Assembly (NCBI GenBank): GCA_036250225.1
Contig: JAPZLL010000035.1
Span: 248,001 to 312,000, forward strand
Direction: 5' to 3'
Origin: Cercophora sp. LCS_1
Taxonomy: Eukaryota; Ascomycota; Sordariomycetes; Sordariales; Lasiosphaeriaceae
Length of the DNA stretch: 64,000 nucleotides
Shown: in pieces, positions 1-11,505 of the stretch
How positions within the stretch are numbered: the stretch's first letter is position 1
Layout of the letters: the number at the start of each line of letters is the position of its first letter
Position numbers and translations under genes: made by a program
The notes under the pieces: generated by a model
What the model was told of the DNA's origin: nothing
Database searches by the model: none
What the model saw: the letters and a program-made list of their open reading frames with translations, nothing else

Positions 1-1
1 T

Positions 2-323
2 GCCGGCTCAGCCTCAGCTACCTCTGGCTCGGCCACTTCGTCCGGCCACTCGGCTGGTTCCAGCGCCGCTCCTACCTTGACGTCGACTGTTGTCAACACC
101 CACACTTACACCATCACCTCGTGCGCCCCCACCGTCACCAACTGCCCGTATGGACATGTCACCACCGAGGTCGTGACCGAGTACTCGACCTACTGCCCCG
201 AAGATGACTCGACAGCTGTTGTCCCCGGCGTCAAGGGGACCAAGCCGGTTGACGGCCACAACCCTGCACACACTGGTGGTGCCTTTGGCGGGTGGAAGCC
301 CCAGGCTGGCGCCCCAGGCTTTG

Positions 324-354
<31 letters not shown>

Positions 355-1717
355 CTCTTGGACAAAGGTTGACGGCGAGGCCCCGGTCTACACGGCTGCT
401 CCCGGCGGCGGAAAGCCTGGCGCCGGTGGTGAGTGGACCCCCGGTCATGGTACTGGTACTCCTGGTTTTGGCTCGGGCTCTGGATCGGGTTCTTCTGGCT
501 CTGGATCTGGATCTGGCTCCAGTTCTGGTTCAGGCTCCGGTACCGCCCCTGGCGGCGACTGGACCCCCAGCCACGGCGGGGAGGGAAAGCCTTACCCCGG
601 TGCTTCTGGTTCTACTCCCGGCACGTACCAACCTGGCTCCCATGAGGTTGGGCCTGATGGAAAGCCTGTTCCGGCTGGCCAGCCTGCCGGAACCGGAGCT
701 GACGCATGGAACCCCGCCCCCGGCGCCGCAGTACCGACCGCTCTCAACCCCGGATCCGCCACGGGTAACTCGACTGTGGCCCCCAAAATTGTCACGGCTG
801 GTGCTCGCCGCACCCGACCTGCCGGCGTCAGCCTCATGTGGTGCAGCATGCTCCTCATCTTCGGCTTCTTTGCCCAGGGTATCTCAGCTCTGGCGCCACC
901 TTCCAACACTCGCCAGGTTCGCCGTCAAGGCGGCATCACCGATGCCGTTGCTATGGCTGAGGCCCTCGTCGCCAACTTTGAGACGTATCTGCCAGGGAGT
1001 GACCTCGCCGAGGACCTGGTTACGACCGTCATGGCAACTGGATGCACTCTCATGACAGACGCCGCCACCGGAACCTTTACCGACCCCACCAAGAGCAGGA
1101 CCTTTGCGGCCGACTTCTCGACCAAGTGCAAGAAGGTAGTCAACGAGTTGGTCATCTTCGGCTCTCCGGAAATTAAGGACAACCCTGCTGGCGTTGTTCT
1201 CCTCAACCTCGGCGCTGGTCAACTGTGCAGCTACTTGGTCAGCTCCATCTTTTACAAGCCCGAGTTGGTTGGTGGTATCTGCGGTTTCCGCAAGCCCTGC
1301 ACCAGCAGCTTCTTCACGGATCCCAACAACTGTGGTCGCTGCGGTAACGTGTGTGCATCGGGCTCCTGCCAACGCGGTGCTTGCACTAGCCAAGCCTGCG
1401 CCGGCGGTGTATGCGAAGGCTTCTCTGAATGTGGTCCTGGTGCCCCTTGTGTATGCGCCAGCACAAGCGAGGGCACAGGGTTCTGTGTTGATGGCGACAC
1501 TTGGTGCGAAGACCTCCCGGATTGCAACACCAGCGACGACTGCGCGGCTGGCCAGGTCTGCGGCGTTGGGTCTTGCTGCGGACGGAACGTGTGCATTGGT
1601 GCGACCTTCTGCACTCTGAGCACACTCCCAGGAACCTCCCCGTCAGGCAAGCTGATGAAGGGACGATCGTTCCACAATGCAACGATTGCAAGCCTGGGTA
1701 CCTGGTCGTCTGACTAA
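2..1717 (+). CDS. Ser/Gly-rich cell-surface protein with Cys-rich C-terminus (5' partial)
   Basis: The reading frame is open from base 2 and ends at TAA 1715-1717, so the N-terminus lies outside the window. The visible part starts Ser/Thr-rich. It continues with a segment of the type TVVNTHTYTITSC...CPYGHVTTEVVTEY, which is common in fungal GPI-anchored wall proteins. A long low-complexity stretch of GSGSGS blocks and Gly/Pro runs follows. A hydrophobic segment (bases about 826-895) comes next, then a globular region and a Cys-rich tail with many CxxC-type spacings (bases about 1280-1620). I infer a secreted wall or surface protein. The internal hydrophobic segment looks either like a GPI tail or like the signal peptide of a second protein, so two gene models may be fused here. 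Function unknown. Confidence 0.7.
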
Positions 1718-2428
1718 AGGGTTGGCATTTCTCTTCTCTTCAAAATACATACTGCTCGCATGTGTCTAGCTCAGATCTCCGGTCTTGATCACTCTTTGGA
1801 TTGATAGAACTGCCTTAATCTTATTGTTAATGTTTCCAATCATGTGCCTTTGCTCTGTTCTTCGCCTGCATGTCTTGGAGATATCCCGTGTTGTTGTTGC
1901 ACCCGCGCACCCAAGACCTTGGCTTCCACCGGTAATCATCGCGACCCGTATCTCACACAACACAACACACCACGACAGCGACGCAGACCCGGAGACGAAC
2001 CCTTCCCAGCTAACCGGTGAGGCACTTGGGTAAGCCCATCGCAATGATAGCCCGTCGAGTCACCTCGGACTAGCCATCGGACCGTGGGATCACCCGTTTG
2101 CATGGGTTCCTGACGTCACCCGCCGCTCGTCTTTCGGCGGGGTAATGGCGGCACAGCACCACTATAGGAAGGTGGTTTACATTATCCGTTGTGCAACACC
2201 GCATCGGACCAGCCGGTGCGGGGGATGCGCCGTCTTGACCTTCCCGAACGATGGCTTGGCGAACATCTTGGCCTTGATGACGATTTGTGAGAGCCAAGAA
2301 TTTGCAACTTTTTTGGGGGGTCTTTTGCCAGCCGATGCGAGGGGATAAATGGCAATGATATAAAATCTCTGCTCATTCCCATCGGTCTTTTTTCGATGGT
2401 TTGAAGTATGTAAGCTTCGCCAACAACA
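1718..2428. other. Intergenic region, nothing coding recognised
   Basis: About 710 bases without a convincing gene on either strand. The only element I can point to is the TATA-like sequence just before the M28 peptidase, listed separately. Confidence 0.5.
2357..2366 (+). promoter_or_regulatory. TATA-like element of the M28 peptidase gene
   Basis: A GATATAAAAT sequence lies about 65 bases upstream of the chosen ATG at 2429. The spacing fits a core promoter. There is no experimental support. Confidence 0.4.
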
Positions 2429-4764
2429 ATGAAGTTTCACGCCATCCTATCCGTTGTCCCCCTCGCGGAGGCCTGTCTGCGCGAGTTCAACGTCGAGCAC
2501 AAACACACCCATCGCAGGCCGCTCGTGCGAAGGAACGAGGATGTCTGGCCGCCCGTGTTGACGGACCGGGAGGCCATCCTGGTCAATTCGTTTGAGGGTA
2601 AGAGTATCGATCACTGGGCCGAGTATTACGGGCACCAGGTCAAGCTTGCTGGGTTGGGTAAGGAAGCAGCCGAGTGGACCAGGGATCAGTGGCGCAAGGG
2701 CGGGTTCAATGCAGAGCTGAATGAGTACGAGGTGTTTTTGAGCTATCCCAAGGAGCAGAAGCTGGTTGTGGGCTATGCGAATGGGACGAGCGCCGAGGTC
2801 AAGATCCAGGAGCCGGCAATTGGGGAGGATGATGTTACGGGACGGGGGGATAACCAGCCTACGTTTAATGGGTATAGTGCTAGTGGGAAGGTTAAGGCTG
2901 AGTATGTCTACGTGGGCAGGGGGACGGGGGCGGATTTCAAGAGGTTGGTGGATTTGGGGGTGAAGTTGGAGGGGAAGATTGCGTTGATTCGATATGGGAG
3001 CATTTTTAGGGGGTTGAAAGTTAAGAATGCGCAGGATCATGGGATGTGAGTTTTTCTCTTGCTCAACCTCTGGGTATCGCGGCATGGCTGATGGTGTAAT
3101 AGGATCGGTGCAGTCATCTTTACGGATCCTGCAGATGATGGGAATTTGACCGTTGCCAAGGGTGTTGCAGCGTATCCTGGTATGTTGTCCCCGATGTTCA
3201 CAGGGCTCAAGCCGACATGCCGCAGACGGTCCAGCAAGACACCCCGAAGCAGTCCAAAAGGGCTCTGTCCTCTTCCTCTCCACTTACCCCGGCGACCCAA
3301 CCACACCTGGGTATCCTTCCATCAAAGGCGCCCCCCGAGCAGATACCTCGCACGTCACGCCTAAAATCCCATCCATCCCCATCTCCTACCGCGCCGCCGA
3401 GCCCCTGCTTGCCGCCCTGGACGGCCACGGGCTCACCTCATCCCAAGTCAACCGCACCGCCTGGAAAGGCGCCCTTATTGCAGAATACCGCACTGGTCCC
3501 GCGCCAGGCGTCACCCTCTCCCTAACCAATCTCATGGAAGAGAAAATCACGCCCATCTGGAACGTGATCGGCTACATCAACGGCACCAACCCCTCCGAGA
3601 CCGTCGTCATCGGCAACCACCGTGACACCTGGATGATCGGCGGCACGGGCGACCCCAACTCTGGCTCCGCCATCCTCGTCGAGTTCACAAAGGCCGTCAA
3701 GAAACTGACCGACGCCGGTTGGAAGCCGCGTCGGAATATCGTCCTGGGTTCATGGGATGCCGAAGAGTACGGCCTTGTTGGATCAACGGAGTGGGTCGAG
3801 GAACACGTCAACTGGCTGACGGACACGGCGGTGGCGTATCTGAATATTGACGTGGCTGTTTCGGGGCCCAGGCCGAGCCTTTCGGCTACGCCGGAGTTGC
3901 ATGGGATTGGGACGGAGTTGATGAAGAAGGTGATCCATCCGAATTTTGGCGGGTTCAATCAGACGTTGTATGAGGCTTGGCAGGATGCGGCAGGGGGTGT
4001 AGTGGAGGTGCTGGGCAGCGGGAGTGATTTTACGGCGTTTTTGCATTCGGGGATTAGTGCTGTGAGTTTTCCCTTTTTTTCTCTATCCTATGACGTTGAG
4101 GATCGTGGAGGGGGGTTTGATGATGGGAGAAGGGAAGGTCAACTGATGTTGGGTGACACAGCTCGATGTCGGCTCCGGCGGCGGTCCTACCGATCCCATC
4201 TGGCACTATCACAGCAACTATGACACGTACCACTGGATGGCCAAGTTTGGCGACCCGGGCTTCCACGTCCACACCGCCATGGGCCAGTATCTCGCCCTGC
4301 TCGCGTTCCACTTAGCCGACGACGAGGTCCTGCCGTTTGATCTGCCCAATTATGCGGTTGAGCTAAAGACCTATTACGAAGATTTGGCCGAGGACATCGA
4401 GACTTCAGGCGAGGATATTGATCTGTTCGAGCTTAAGGCTGCGATTGAAGTGTTTGAGAAGAGGGCAAATGCCATCAAGACGCTCGAGAAGCAGGCTGTT
4501 GCGCTGGGGGATAAGAACCTGATTGGCGTGGTGAATAGCAAGTATAAGGACTTTCAGAGGGGGTTCATCTCGCAGGGCGGGTTGCCAAACAGGGGGTTTT
4601 ATAAGCATGTTGTCACGGCGCCTGGGCTAGATACGGGGTATGCGGCCGTGACTTTTCCGGGTGTTACCGAGGGTGTGCAGTATGGGAACTTTGAGGTGGC
4701 GAGGCAGTGGGTTGGGAAGACGGCGAGGGGGATTTTGAGGGCGGCCGAGATTTTGAAGGTTTAG
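2429..4764 (+). CDS. Secreted M28B metallopeptidase, glutamate carboxypeptidase II-like
   Basis: Four exons: 2429-3045, 3103-3179, 3226-4061 and 4162-4764. They join in frame to about 710 aa, the usual size for the GCPII/NAALADase/transferrin-receptor-like family. The N-terminus is short and moderately hydrophobic, which fits secretion. A PA-like region comes first, then the M28 catalytic domain. The zinc ligands are visible: His in GNHRDTW, Asp in GTGDPNSGS, the Glu pair in WDAEEYG, Asp in LNIDVAV and His in WHYHSNYD. A dimerisation-type helical region follows. All introns are 46-100 bases with GT-AG ends. The likely role is removal of C-terminal acidic residues from peptides outside the cell or in the vacuole. 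All metal ligands are intact, so the enzyme should be active. Confidence 0.9.
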
Positions 4765-5355
4765 GGTAATGTTGGGTACTCTACGGGTTGGGGATGGAAA
4801 GATGATCAAAAATTAATACTCCCAAGTGCTCGTAGTTTGGGATTGTCACTTGCCTGTCAGTGGGTGCGTGGGAAAAGAAGAAGGCGGGCGCGACGACCCA
4901 ATCAGCCTGCAACTCCACCTGAGTCGCTTGTTGGTGACTGCGTTTGCCGTTGTATGCGAAAAGACTGGTTACCGTTGTATCCTGGAACAAAGGTGTTCAC
5001 CTCGACGTTCAATGAGAATGGGGTCTGTTTGTGTCTTGGTCAACAATGCATTGTTAGGTCGACTCAATCGTTGTGTCTACCAGGCATACTCTTTGAGCCT
5101 TCACACAACCGTGACGGACCTCTGGCGGCCTAAGAGTTCTTTGAAGGAAACAAAGGGATTGTTAAACAGGTACCGTCAAGGTCATGTATTGGGTTCGTAG
5201 TATTTAAACCCAACAGTAGAAGACCCAGATGGATTTATATTCCCCATCATCATTGCGGGCCAATCAACAACAACACAACAACACAACATCCAAAAGCGTG
5301 GATCTCCACAACATACATACAGGTAGGCCAGGCCCTTGATTTTGCTAACTACAAA
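4765..5355. other. Intergenic region upstream of the HMG-box gene
   Basis: No coding signal. A TATTTAAA sequence at 5201-5208, about 150 bases before the HMG-box ATG, is the only promoter-like element seen. Confidence 0.5.
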
Positions 5356-6654
5356 ATGTCGCACAGGCCTATTCGCGAATCGGCCCCCTCGCCCGAGGCC
5401 CCGTCGGCCGTGTCGAAGAGGAGTATCCATGCAGCGAATGTGGCTGCCAGAACGGCACAAATCCGGGCAAGGGTATTGACAGCGCCCCTTAGCCAACTGG
5501 CTGCGGTAAGCCACATACGCGTGCGAGACATGGATGCGCACGTTAACCGTCCAACAGAACAGCGAGTGGCTGAGGTCATGGGAGGCAAGACGCCAGGCAA
5601 AGTAACCCGGCCTCCCAACAGTTTCATGCTTTACCGGTCTGCGTACTATGCACGTGCTGCTTCGCTTTCCCATCTCCAGCAGCAGATTACGTCCATCGTT
5701 GCAATCAGCTGGAAGATTGAGACTGCCGTGGTCCAGATGCGATTCGCTCTGTTGGCTGAAATCGAAAAGGCCCGTCACAAGGAGGCCTTTCCGGATTTCA
5801 AGTTCGGCACACGTACTTTGACTACACGCAAAGCTAATGATGTCGTTCAGGGTGAGGGCGGTGACAAGGACGAAACCGAGGGCGAGAACGGAACTGAAGA
5901 TGAGATTGTCATCCCGCCTACTGGAGCCCGTCGGGCTGCTGCGGTGAGTCTTGACACCCCGCTTCCAAGTAACAATGCGCAGGTTCCCGTTCATCATGCA
6001 CCACCCCCTGTTCCGAGAAACAACACACCGGTTCCCACTAATAACGCGCCCCCTCTTCCGAGAAACAGCACGGCGCTTCCCGTCAATAATGCGCCTCCAG
6101 CCAAGGGCTCCGAGAACTTGGACATCCAGATTCAAATGTGCGACGACAAGGTTGCAAGGCTCATGCGGGAACTCGAGAAAGCTATTGACCAGCGCGACAA
6201 CCTCCAGCAGATTAAGGCTTCATCTCGGGTTTTGAACAACGCGCCCGTTCAGCGGCCATTTCCCGTCCCCGTCGACCCGCGTCTCACCTCGAGACAGTCC
6301 GTCTACCCTCCGATCCCGGGAGGATCCGCTTACCAATCCCAAGTCCCCGTTTCGGGTGACGCACCCGTGGCGGATATGGGCCCATTGGATATGAGCACAT
6401 TGGATGTGAGCCCAGAGGCCATTACTCGTCTGTTTCCGGGTTTGAGTCCGGACGCCGTGGGTACAGGTTTCGGTGATTGGACTAACGGTGGCAGCAATGG
6501 TAACAGAGCTCCCGCTAGGAGGGCTGAGACTAGAGCTGAAGATGGCGCCAGGGAGCTCCTCGCTGGGATCAATGGATTGTCAGCTACTGTTGCCAGCTCC
6601 CGCCAAATGTTGAGGGATTCAAGGGATAGGCTTTCCAGATTGACACCTCCGTGA
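5356..6654 (+). CDS. HMG-box (MATA_HMG-like) DNA-binding protein
   Basis: A single exon of 432 aa from ATG 5356. Residues about 83-152 form an HMG-like box: it opens with RPPNSFMLYR, as in the mating-type/Sox-type boxes, and closes with KARHKEAFPDFKF. The middle helix is divergent, with the usual conserved Trp region reading ISWKIET. An acidic segment follows, then a Pro/Asn-rich stretch (about 200-255) made of imperfect repeats of the type PVPRNNTPVPTNNAPP, and a short coiled-coil-like segment (about 255-295). The neighbours (M28 peptidase, membrane protein) are not those of a mating-type locus. I infer a nuclear regulator; its target is unknown. A GT-AG pair at 5506-5557 was rejected because removing it shifts the frame into a stop. 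Confidence 0.75.
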   Translation: MSHRPIRESAPSPEAPSAVSKRSIHAANVAARTAQIRARVLTAPLSQLAAVSHIRVRDMDAHVNRPTEQRVAEVMGGKTPGKVTRPPNSFMLYRSAYYARAASLSHLQQQITSIVAISWKIETAVVQMRFALLAEIEKARHKEAFPDFKFGTRTLTTRKANDVVQGEGGDKDETEGENGTEDEIVIPPTGARRAAAVSLDTPLPSNNAQVPVHHAPPPVPRNNTPVPTNNAPPLPRNSTALPVNNAPPAKGSENLDIQIQMCDDKVARLMRELEKAIDQRDNLQQIKASSRVLNNAPVQRPFPVPVDPRLTSRQSVYPPIPGGSAYQSQVPVSGDAPVADMGPLDMSTLDVSPEAITRLFPGLSPDAVGTGFGDWTNGGSNGNRAPARRAETRAEDGARELLAGINGLSATVASSRQMLRDSRDRLSRLTPP

Positions 6655-6930
6655 GGTGTTTTACTAACCACTTGTGCCCTTAGCCTTTGGACCAAAGAGT
6701 AAGTATTCCGATGCCGGGCAAAACATAACATAACATACTGAGCTGGACTCAGAATGAACCTAATAAAACAAGTTGACCGAACGTTTTCCTTTCCCAAGAA
6801 CATAACTAACAAAATGTGACATATAACCTTTGAATAAATCCGCCCACTCTTCGCGGAAAGCCAACGTTTCCCCAACCACTGAGTACGCACCCGTCTCCTT
6901 GACTAACGAAGGCGTCCACGGATGCATTTC

Positions 6931-7806
6931 TCATGGTGTTTCAGCCGCCGATGCTACGGGCTGAGCAGGTACCGGTGGCAAGTTATGATCTTGCCTGAGA
7001 AACTTGATCGTGAACTCCACCGTAAGCTGGCCAGTAGGGAACCTCCAGCTTCCCAGACTTTCCCGCCATCCTATGCCGCGGAAAGGTCCCGCACAAGTGA
7101 ACACCAAGAGCGCAACATGGACAACCCTAAGGGAAAAAGCGTAAGTCGAGCATCGATCATCACAAGCAGAGAAAAGAGAAGTATGCACATACCCGAGAAC
7201 AAGCACCAAAACCAGATACACCCACAGAAATATCGAAAACTTGGCAGCCCACTCGAAGCATTCGTGCTGCTTGATCGGATCCTGCGGACGTCCCCAGTCA
7301 TAACACCAGGTTTGGTCTCGAAGGAGTCCCACCGCGCCATCCGTGAACGCGACCAGCAGCCACACGCCCAACAAGGCATGCATGAGAGCGGCGACCAGTA
7401 CCGGCATCGACACGCCCAGTCGCCGGATGCGCACCAGACTGGAAATAGCCCATGTTGTTGAGATGAATCCCTGTATGAGTGAATCAGTTATGTTGTATCA
7501 TCAATTTTGACACGGGGAAGCACCCACGCCTAAAATGTTTGGCGACAGTCCGTGGTAGATCCCCCAGGGCATAGAGTAGATTCTGGGACGGTAGAATGCA
7601 TCGATCACGATGATAGCGAAGCACAGCGCTGCGACGATGAGTCCGTCGATCGCGGTGATCCAGTGGCTGGCGATGACCCAGTGGGGAATGGGCGGCGGGG
7701 GTGACGCGTCGGGGTCGGAGTCGGGCCTTGGCAGGAGTGGAGTTGACTCGGTCGCCGCGGTGGGGCCGGTCGAGCGGGGCTGTTCGGGTTGCGATTCGGG
7801 GTCCAT
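6931..7806 (-). CDS. Multi-pass membrane protein, unknown function
   Basis: Three exons on the minus strand: 7806-7528, 7470-7193 and 7126-6931, giving about 250 aa. The introns are 57 and 66 bases with GT-AG ends, and both keep the frame. After a Pro-rich cytosolic N-terminus (about 40 aa), four hydrophobic segments are visible. One is in exon 1 around HWITAIDGLIVAALCFAIIV, two are in exon 2 and one starts exon 3. This layout resembles the tetraspan-type small membrane proteins common in fungi. I do not recognise a named family. The second intron is 66 bases with no stop in frame, so an intron-retained form would still be open. Confidence 0.65.
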
Positions 7807-8110
7807 TTCGCACAGTGAACTTGTGCTTACCTAGGTTGTTAGGGGGAGGTTTTTTTTTTTTTTTAGTGTGGAGAAGGTTAGGGTTGAAGCCGGAGGGTCG
7901 AATCGCCGGTTGGCTGAAAATGACAAGTGGTTCAATCGCGTTACATTTCCAGGCAGCCACCTGCGGGGCTTTCGGGATCTGCGACCGGGATTGCGGGGGG
8001 GTCGCACTGCTCGACTGCGATTTGCAGAAACAGAATACCTGGTCACCGAAAAGAACATTCACACAGAGTCTCATATCCTCGTTTCGCCAAAAAAATCAGC
8101 TACAGACAGC
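7807..8110. other. Short divergent promoter region
   Basis: About 300 bases between the divergent membrane-protein and HET genes. It contains a poly-T run near 7851-7864 and no gene. Confidence 0.5.
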
Positions 8111-10371
8111 ATGGGCATAGGCCACTCCTCCCTGAACTCACCGCCCCCCGGTGAACGCCACCCAATCCGCTACCTGGCTCCGGATGCTCAGGGCAACACC
8201 CGAACCTGCCCCTGCAATGGCTTCTGTGCCCTGTTCGCTGTCGAGGAGAATCTATTGGTACTCGAGTCTGGCAACACGCTCGAAGGCGACACGACTATCC
8301 AGGACCTGGAGCTATGGTCTTCAGCCGGTTGCCCGCTTGCGGGATTTCTACTGGGCAGCACGGCTGGAGCCGGTCTTGAAGTCGCCTCGGTGCAGTTCGC
8401 CTTTTTTTTTTTTTTCTCCCTCAGTTTGGGTCAGCGGTATTTTCCTTGAGGCTAATGTTGGGCATATATCGCAGGCTGTGGAACCTTCGTTCTTCAAGAT
8501 GATGATCTGGCACAAACGCGACCCGCAATCCGGGCTCCGACACCAGATCCTGAATTTTGAAATCCCTGATTCGGACTGCATGAAAGTGAACACCAAGCAT
8601 GCTGAGATCTACGCCGTTCCAGGTAACGCTGCTGTGGGATCGTGGTGCAAACTTCTATGTTGACTAACAGTCGGTCACAGGCAGTCCATCGGAGACTTTC
8701 CTCAAGCACCGCATCGCAGATGCAGATCTCGGCTCACACGACAGCTTTGATCTGGTGAGATCATGGATCCAAGACTGCCTTCATAATCATTCAGCGTGTT
8801 GGCCAACCAGGAACCAAAGGGAAACTGCACTGCCAGCACGCGTCCTCGAGGTTTCGCCCCCATCCAGCCTAGAAACAGTACGGCTCCATGTGATTGACGG
8901 GACAGAAGCTGATCCAAGGTACGCTGCCCTGAGTTACTGCTGGGGCAAGGGACAGACCTTCGTCACGACAAAGGCGACGATCGCAGCGAATCAAGAGGGG
9001 ATGCCTCTGTCTTTGCTGCACGGAACCATTCGCGATGCAGTGATAGCTACGCGGAACCTTGGCATCCCATACCTTTGGATAGACTCCCTCTGCATCATTC
9101 AGGACTGCAGCGACGATAAGACGACCGAAATTTCCAAAATGGGTGACATTTACACCAACGCGGTGTTGACGATATCGGCTGCCGGCGCCGGTGACTGTGA
9201 TGAGGGATTCTTGATTGTTAGACAGCGGATCAGGAAACGTTATGAAGAAAAGAGCAGGGAGCTACAATATCTGTGCCCGGATGGCACTGTGGGCAAGATG
9301 TATCTTGTGGCAACCGGGCATGACCAGCTAAACGACAAGCACCCTGAGGCCATCTACGAAAGAGCATGGACCCACCAAGAGCGCATGCTTTCACCACGGA
9401 TGTTGACATTTGGGCGCAGGAAGCTTTCTTGGCAGTGCCTCACATCCTCTCATTGTGACTTTGACATCGAGGACCTCCACTCCGGCTCAGCCACGTTGGA
9501 TATCCGCAAGTTCCTTCACGCCGTCTCTCCATCACCAACCAACACAATTCGTTCTCCCGACCATCAGAATCTCCCTCCTAGATCAACCCTTCAGCGCTGG
9601 TGGAGGGAAGTAGTCCGTGGATACTCGCAGGGACGACTCTCAGAGCTGCCCGACAAGCTCATTGCCCTCTCGGCAACCGCTCGCCGGTTTGGCTGGGCAC
9701 TGCAAAGTCGGTACATACACGGCTTATGGTGCGACGATCTGGTTAAGGGCATGATGTGGTACAGCTACAGGCCGCAACACATCCGTCTCCCAGACCATTG
9801 GCGACGGTCAGGCCTGGTGCAGCATACATGGTCGTGGGCATCTGTCAATGGTCCGGTTGCGTACCCGCAGGTCTACTTGGACCAATGTCCCACCCTCACA
9901 GCGACCGCGAGCTGTTCGGTCGTTCCCTGCGTTCCCTCACAAACCACCAGTGGTTTGGCGGACGTATCCTCGGAGGATAGTAGCTCATCAGTGTCCATGC
10001 GACTGCAAGGACTATGTCTCGGCCCGTTTGCCTGGGAGGATATCGCGAGGCTATTTCCCTCCCGGACGTTAGACTATGAAATGGAGACGCCGAATGGATT
10101 TGGAATGGGATGGGTGTATCCTGATGAAAATGACGAGCTGCGAGAGGCCGGAATTGTGGATACAGGCAACTACTACCCCAAGCAGAGACACGAGTACTGG
10201 CTTTTGGAGCTATCTCGATTGCGTCGGGTTAGAAACGGCCTTGTTCTGAGGTTGACAAGTACTGGCGCTTTTAAACGAGGAGGGCTTTACTCGATCAACA
10301 CATTGCTTTCGGAGGAGGACCAGAGGGAGTGGGAGAGTGTTGCGAGATTTCGGGACGTTCTTGTGATATGA
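8111..10371 (+). CDS. HET-domain (heterokaryon incompatibility) protein
   Basis: Three exons: 8111-8389, 8475-8622 and 8681-10371, giving about 705 aa. The second intron carries a clear GACTAAC branch point. The N-terminal region has a Cys-rich CPCNGFC motif and a segment ending SFDLVRSWIQDCLHNHSAC, which is the standard lead-in of this HET subfamily. The HET domain starts near residue 222 with YAALSYCWGKG, continues with PYLWIDSLCIIQD and ends around NAVLTISAAGAGDCDEGFL. These are the three conserved HET blocks. The C-terminal half is typical of the family but has no named domain. Such proteins take part in self/non-self recognition and can trigger cell death after fusion of incompatible strains. 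The allelic partner cannot be told from sequence. Confidence 0.9.
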
Positions 10372-10650
10372 CACACTTGAGAGATTTCGAGGCAGTTGGG
10401 GCAGAACTGGGAGTTCCTGGTGTCCCATTGGTAATTTGTCCTGCAAGAATATGCTTAGGGCCCGTTGACATGGTGTCTTGGCACAGAGAAAGATTACTTT
10501 GACGCTTTGTTCAGCTTAGAATGGTCATTCTTGCAAAATACTGCCGTTTTGATATACTTCCGCATTTTGATGGTGCATCAGAAAAGTAGAAAATCCTCCT
10601 ATGAGCTCGCATTCAAAATATGTAGAAAAATGGGATGAGAAAAAAGAAAT
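10372..10650. other. Intergenic, AT-rich, no gene
   Basis: The 3' flank of the HET gene. No coding signal seen. Confidence 0.4.
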
Positions 10651-10782
10651 GACTCCCTCCGGACTCGAACCCGAGATCTTCTCCTCCTAAGCCTAGAATC
10701 ATATTGAAACAACTAGTACTAGTAGTAGCACAAGAGAAACTAAGAATGGAGTGAGATGCGCTGACCTTTACACCAGTGGGCC
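10651..10782 (-). tRNA. Intron-bearing tRNA-like sequence, probably degenerate
   Basis: On the minus strand the sequence has a D-arm (TGGTGTAAAGGTCAGCGCA), an anticodon-arm start TCTCACTCC, and a T-loop GGTTCGAGTCC near the 3' end. The two halves are separated by about 60 bases that fit a tRNA intron. The acceptor ends (GGCCCAC with GGGAGTC) pair only partly and one T-stem pair is mismatched, so this may be a tRNA pseudogene. The anticodon is ambiguous (CCA or CCT, depending on the intron boundary). A tRNAscan-type covariance search would settle it. Confidence 0.45.
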
Positions 10783-11229
10783 TGTTGTGATGTGATTTTG
10801 TGTTGGTATCCTACACGGTATGCCCAGCGCACCACTCCCATGCTTTACACACTGTCTGCACTCTCTGCCCACTCCTCCCGTCCCCTTATGAGAGGCGACC
10901 TAGGGATTGTTCAAGGATAACAATAAATATGGCTTTCCGCCTTTCAAAGTGCTGTTCTTTATCTTGAGTGGTAGACTGCTAACAGATATGTCAAAGAGGA
11001 GATATGACCTTTGATCTACGATTGAGCTTGGCTAGGCCGTCTCTTTGATAGGATTCTTTCAAGGACAATTGTGCTGTCCTTGGAGATCAAGCTCTTGGTG
11101 GGTAGTCCATTTAAACTGAACATTAGGGTCCCATACTAACTGTTTCCTCACACACAAGGCATCTTCAACGGGTTTTCCTAGCAGCAAGATCCGAACCCAA
11201 CCAAGACAAATTCCTTAGTACGCCACAGG
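10783..11229. other. Intergenic, no recognisable gene
   Basis: About 450 bases with no convincing ORF or RNA gene. Confidence 0.4.
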
Positions 11230-11505
11230 ATGGAGTCCGGTAAAACCGCCAACAGCACACCTCTGGTGGGATGCTCCAGGTGCAAGTTTCTGGATGGAAA
11301 GGTCAAGGATTATGAGGGTAAGCTTCTGGAACTTGCGAGTGAACTCCGTGGGCTCATCGAGAGGATTGGCCATGCCGACGCGAGTGAGCTTCCTAAGCTC
11401 ATCAGCAAGATTGAGTCTGCTAACAAGATGCGCGCATTCTTCCAAAACAAGAAGGACCCGTCCTGCAATCCCCAGGGTTGGTGTATGGACAAGCCCGTAG
11501 AATGA
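11230..11505 (+). CDS. Small predicted coiled-coil protein (hypothetical)
   Basis: A single open frame of 91 aa from ATG 11230. It begins with a CSRC motif near residue 16. A charged amphipathic stretch with heptad-like leucines (DYEGKLLELASELRGLIERI) follows. The ATG is in a reasonable context, and the codon use and lack of low complexity make it better than a random ORF. It lies alone between a tRNA-like sequence and the pectate lyase gene. No family recognised; it could be spurious. Confidence 0.4.
   Translation: MESGKTANSTPLVGCSRCKFLDGKVKDYEGKLLELASELRGLIERIGHADASELPKLISKIESANKMRAFFQNKKDPSCNPQGWCMDKPVE

Noticed and set aside
5506..5557. Possible intron in the HMG-box gene (GTAAG...CAACAG)
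   Set aside because: Removal shifts the frame into an early stop and destroys the HMG box; the unspliced frame is continuous.
5356..6654. Mating-type locus
   Set aside because: The HMG-box gene is present but neither APN2/SLA2-type flanks nor an alpha-box gene is seen.
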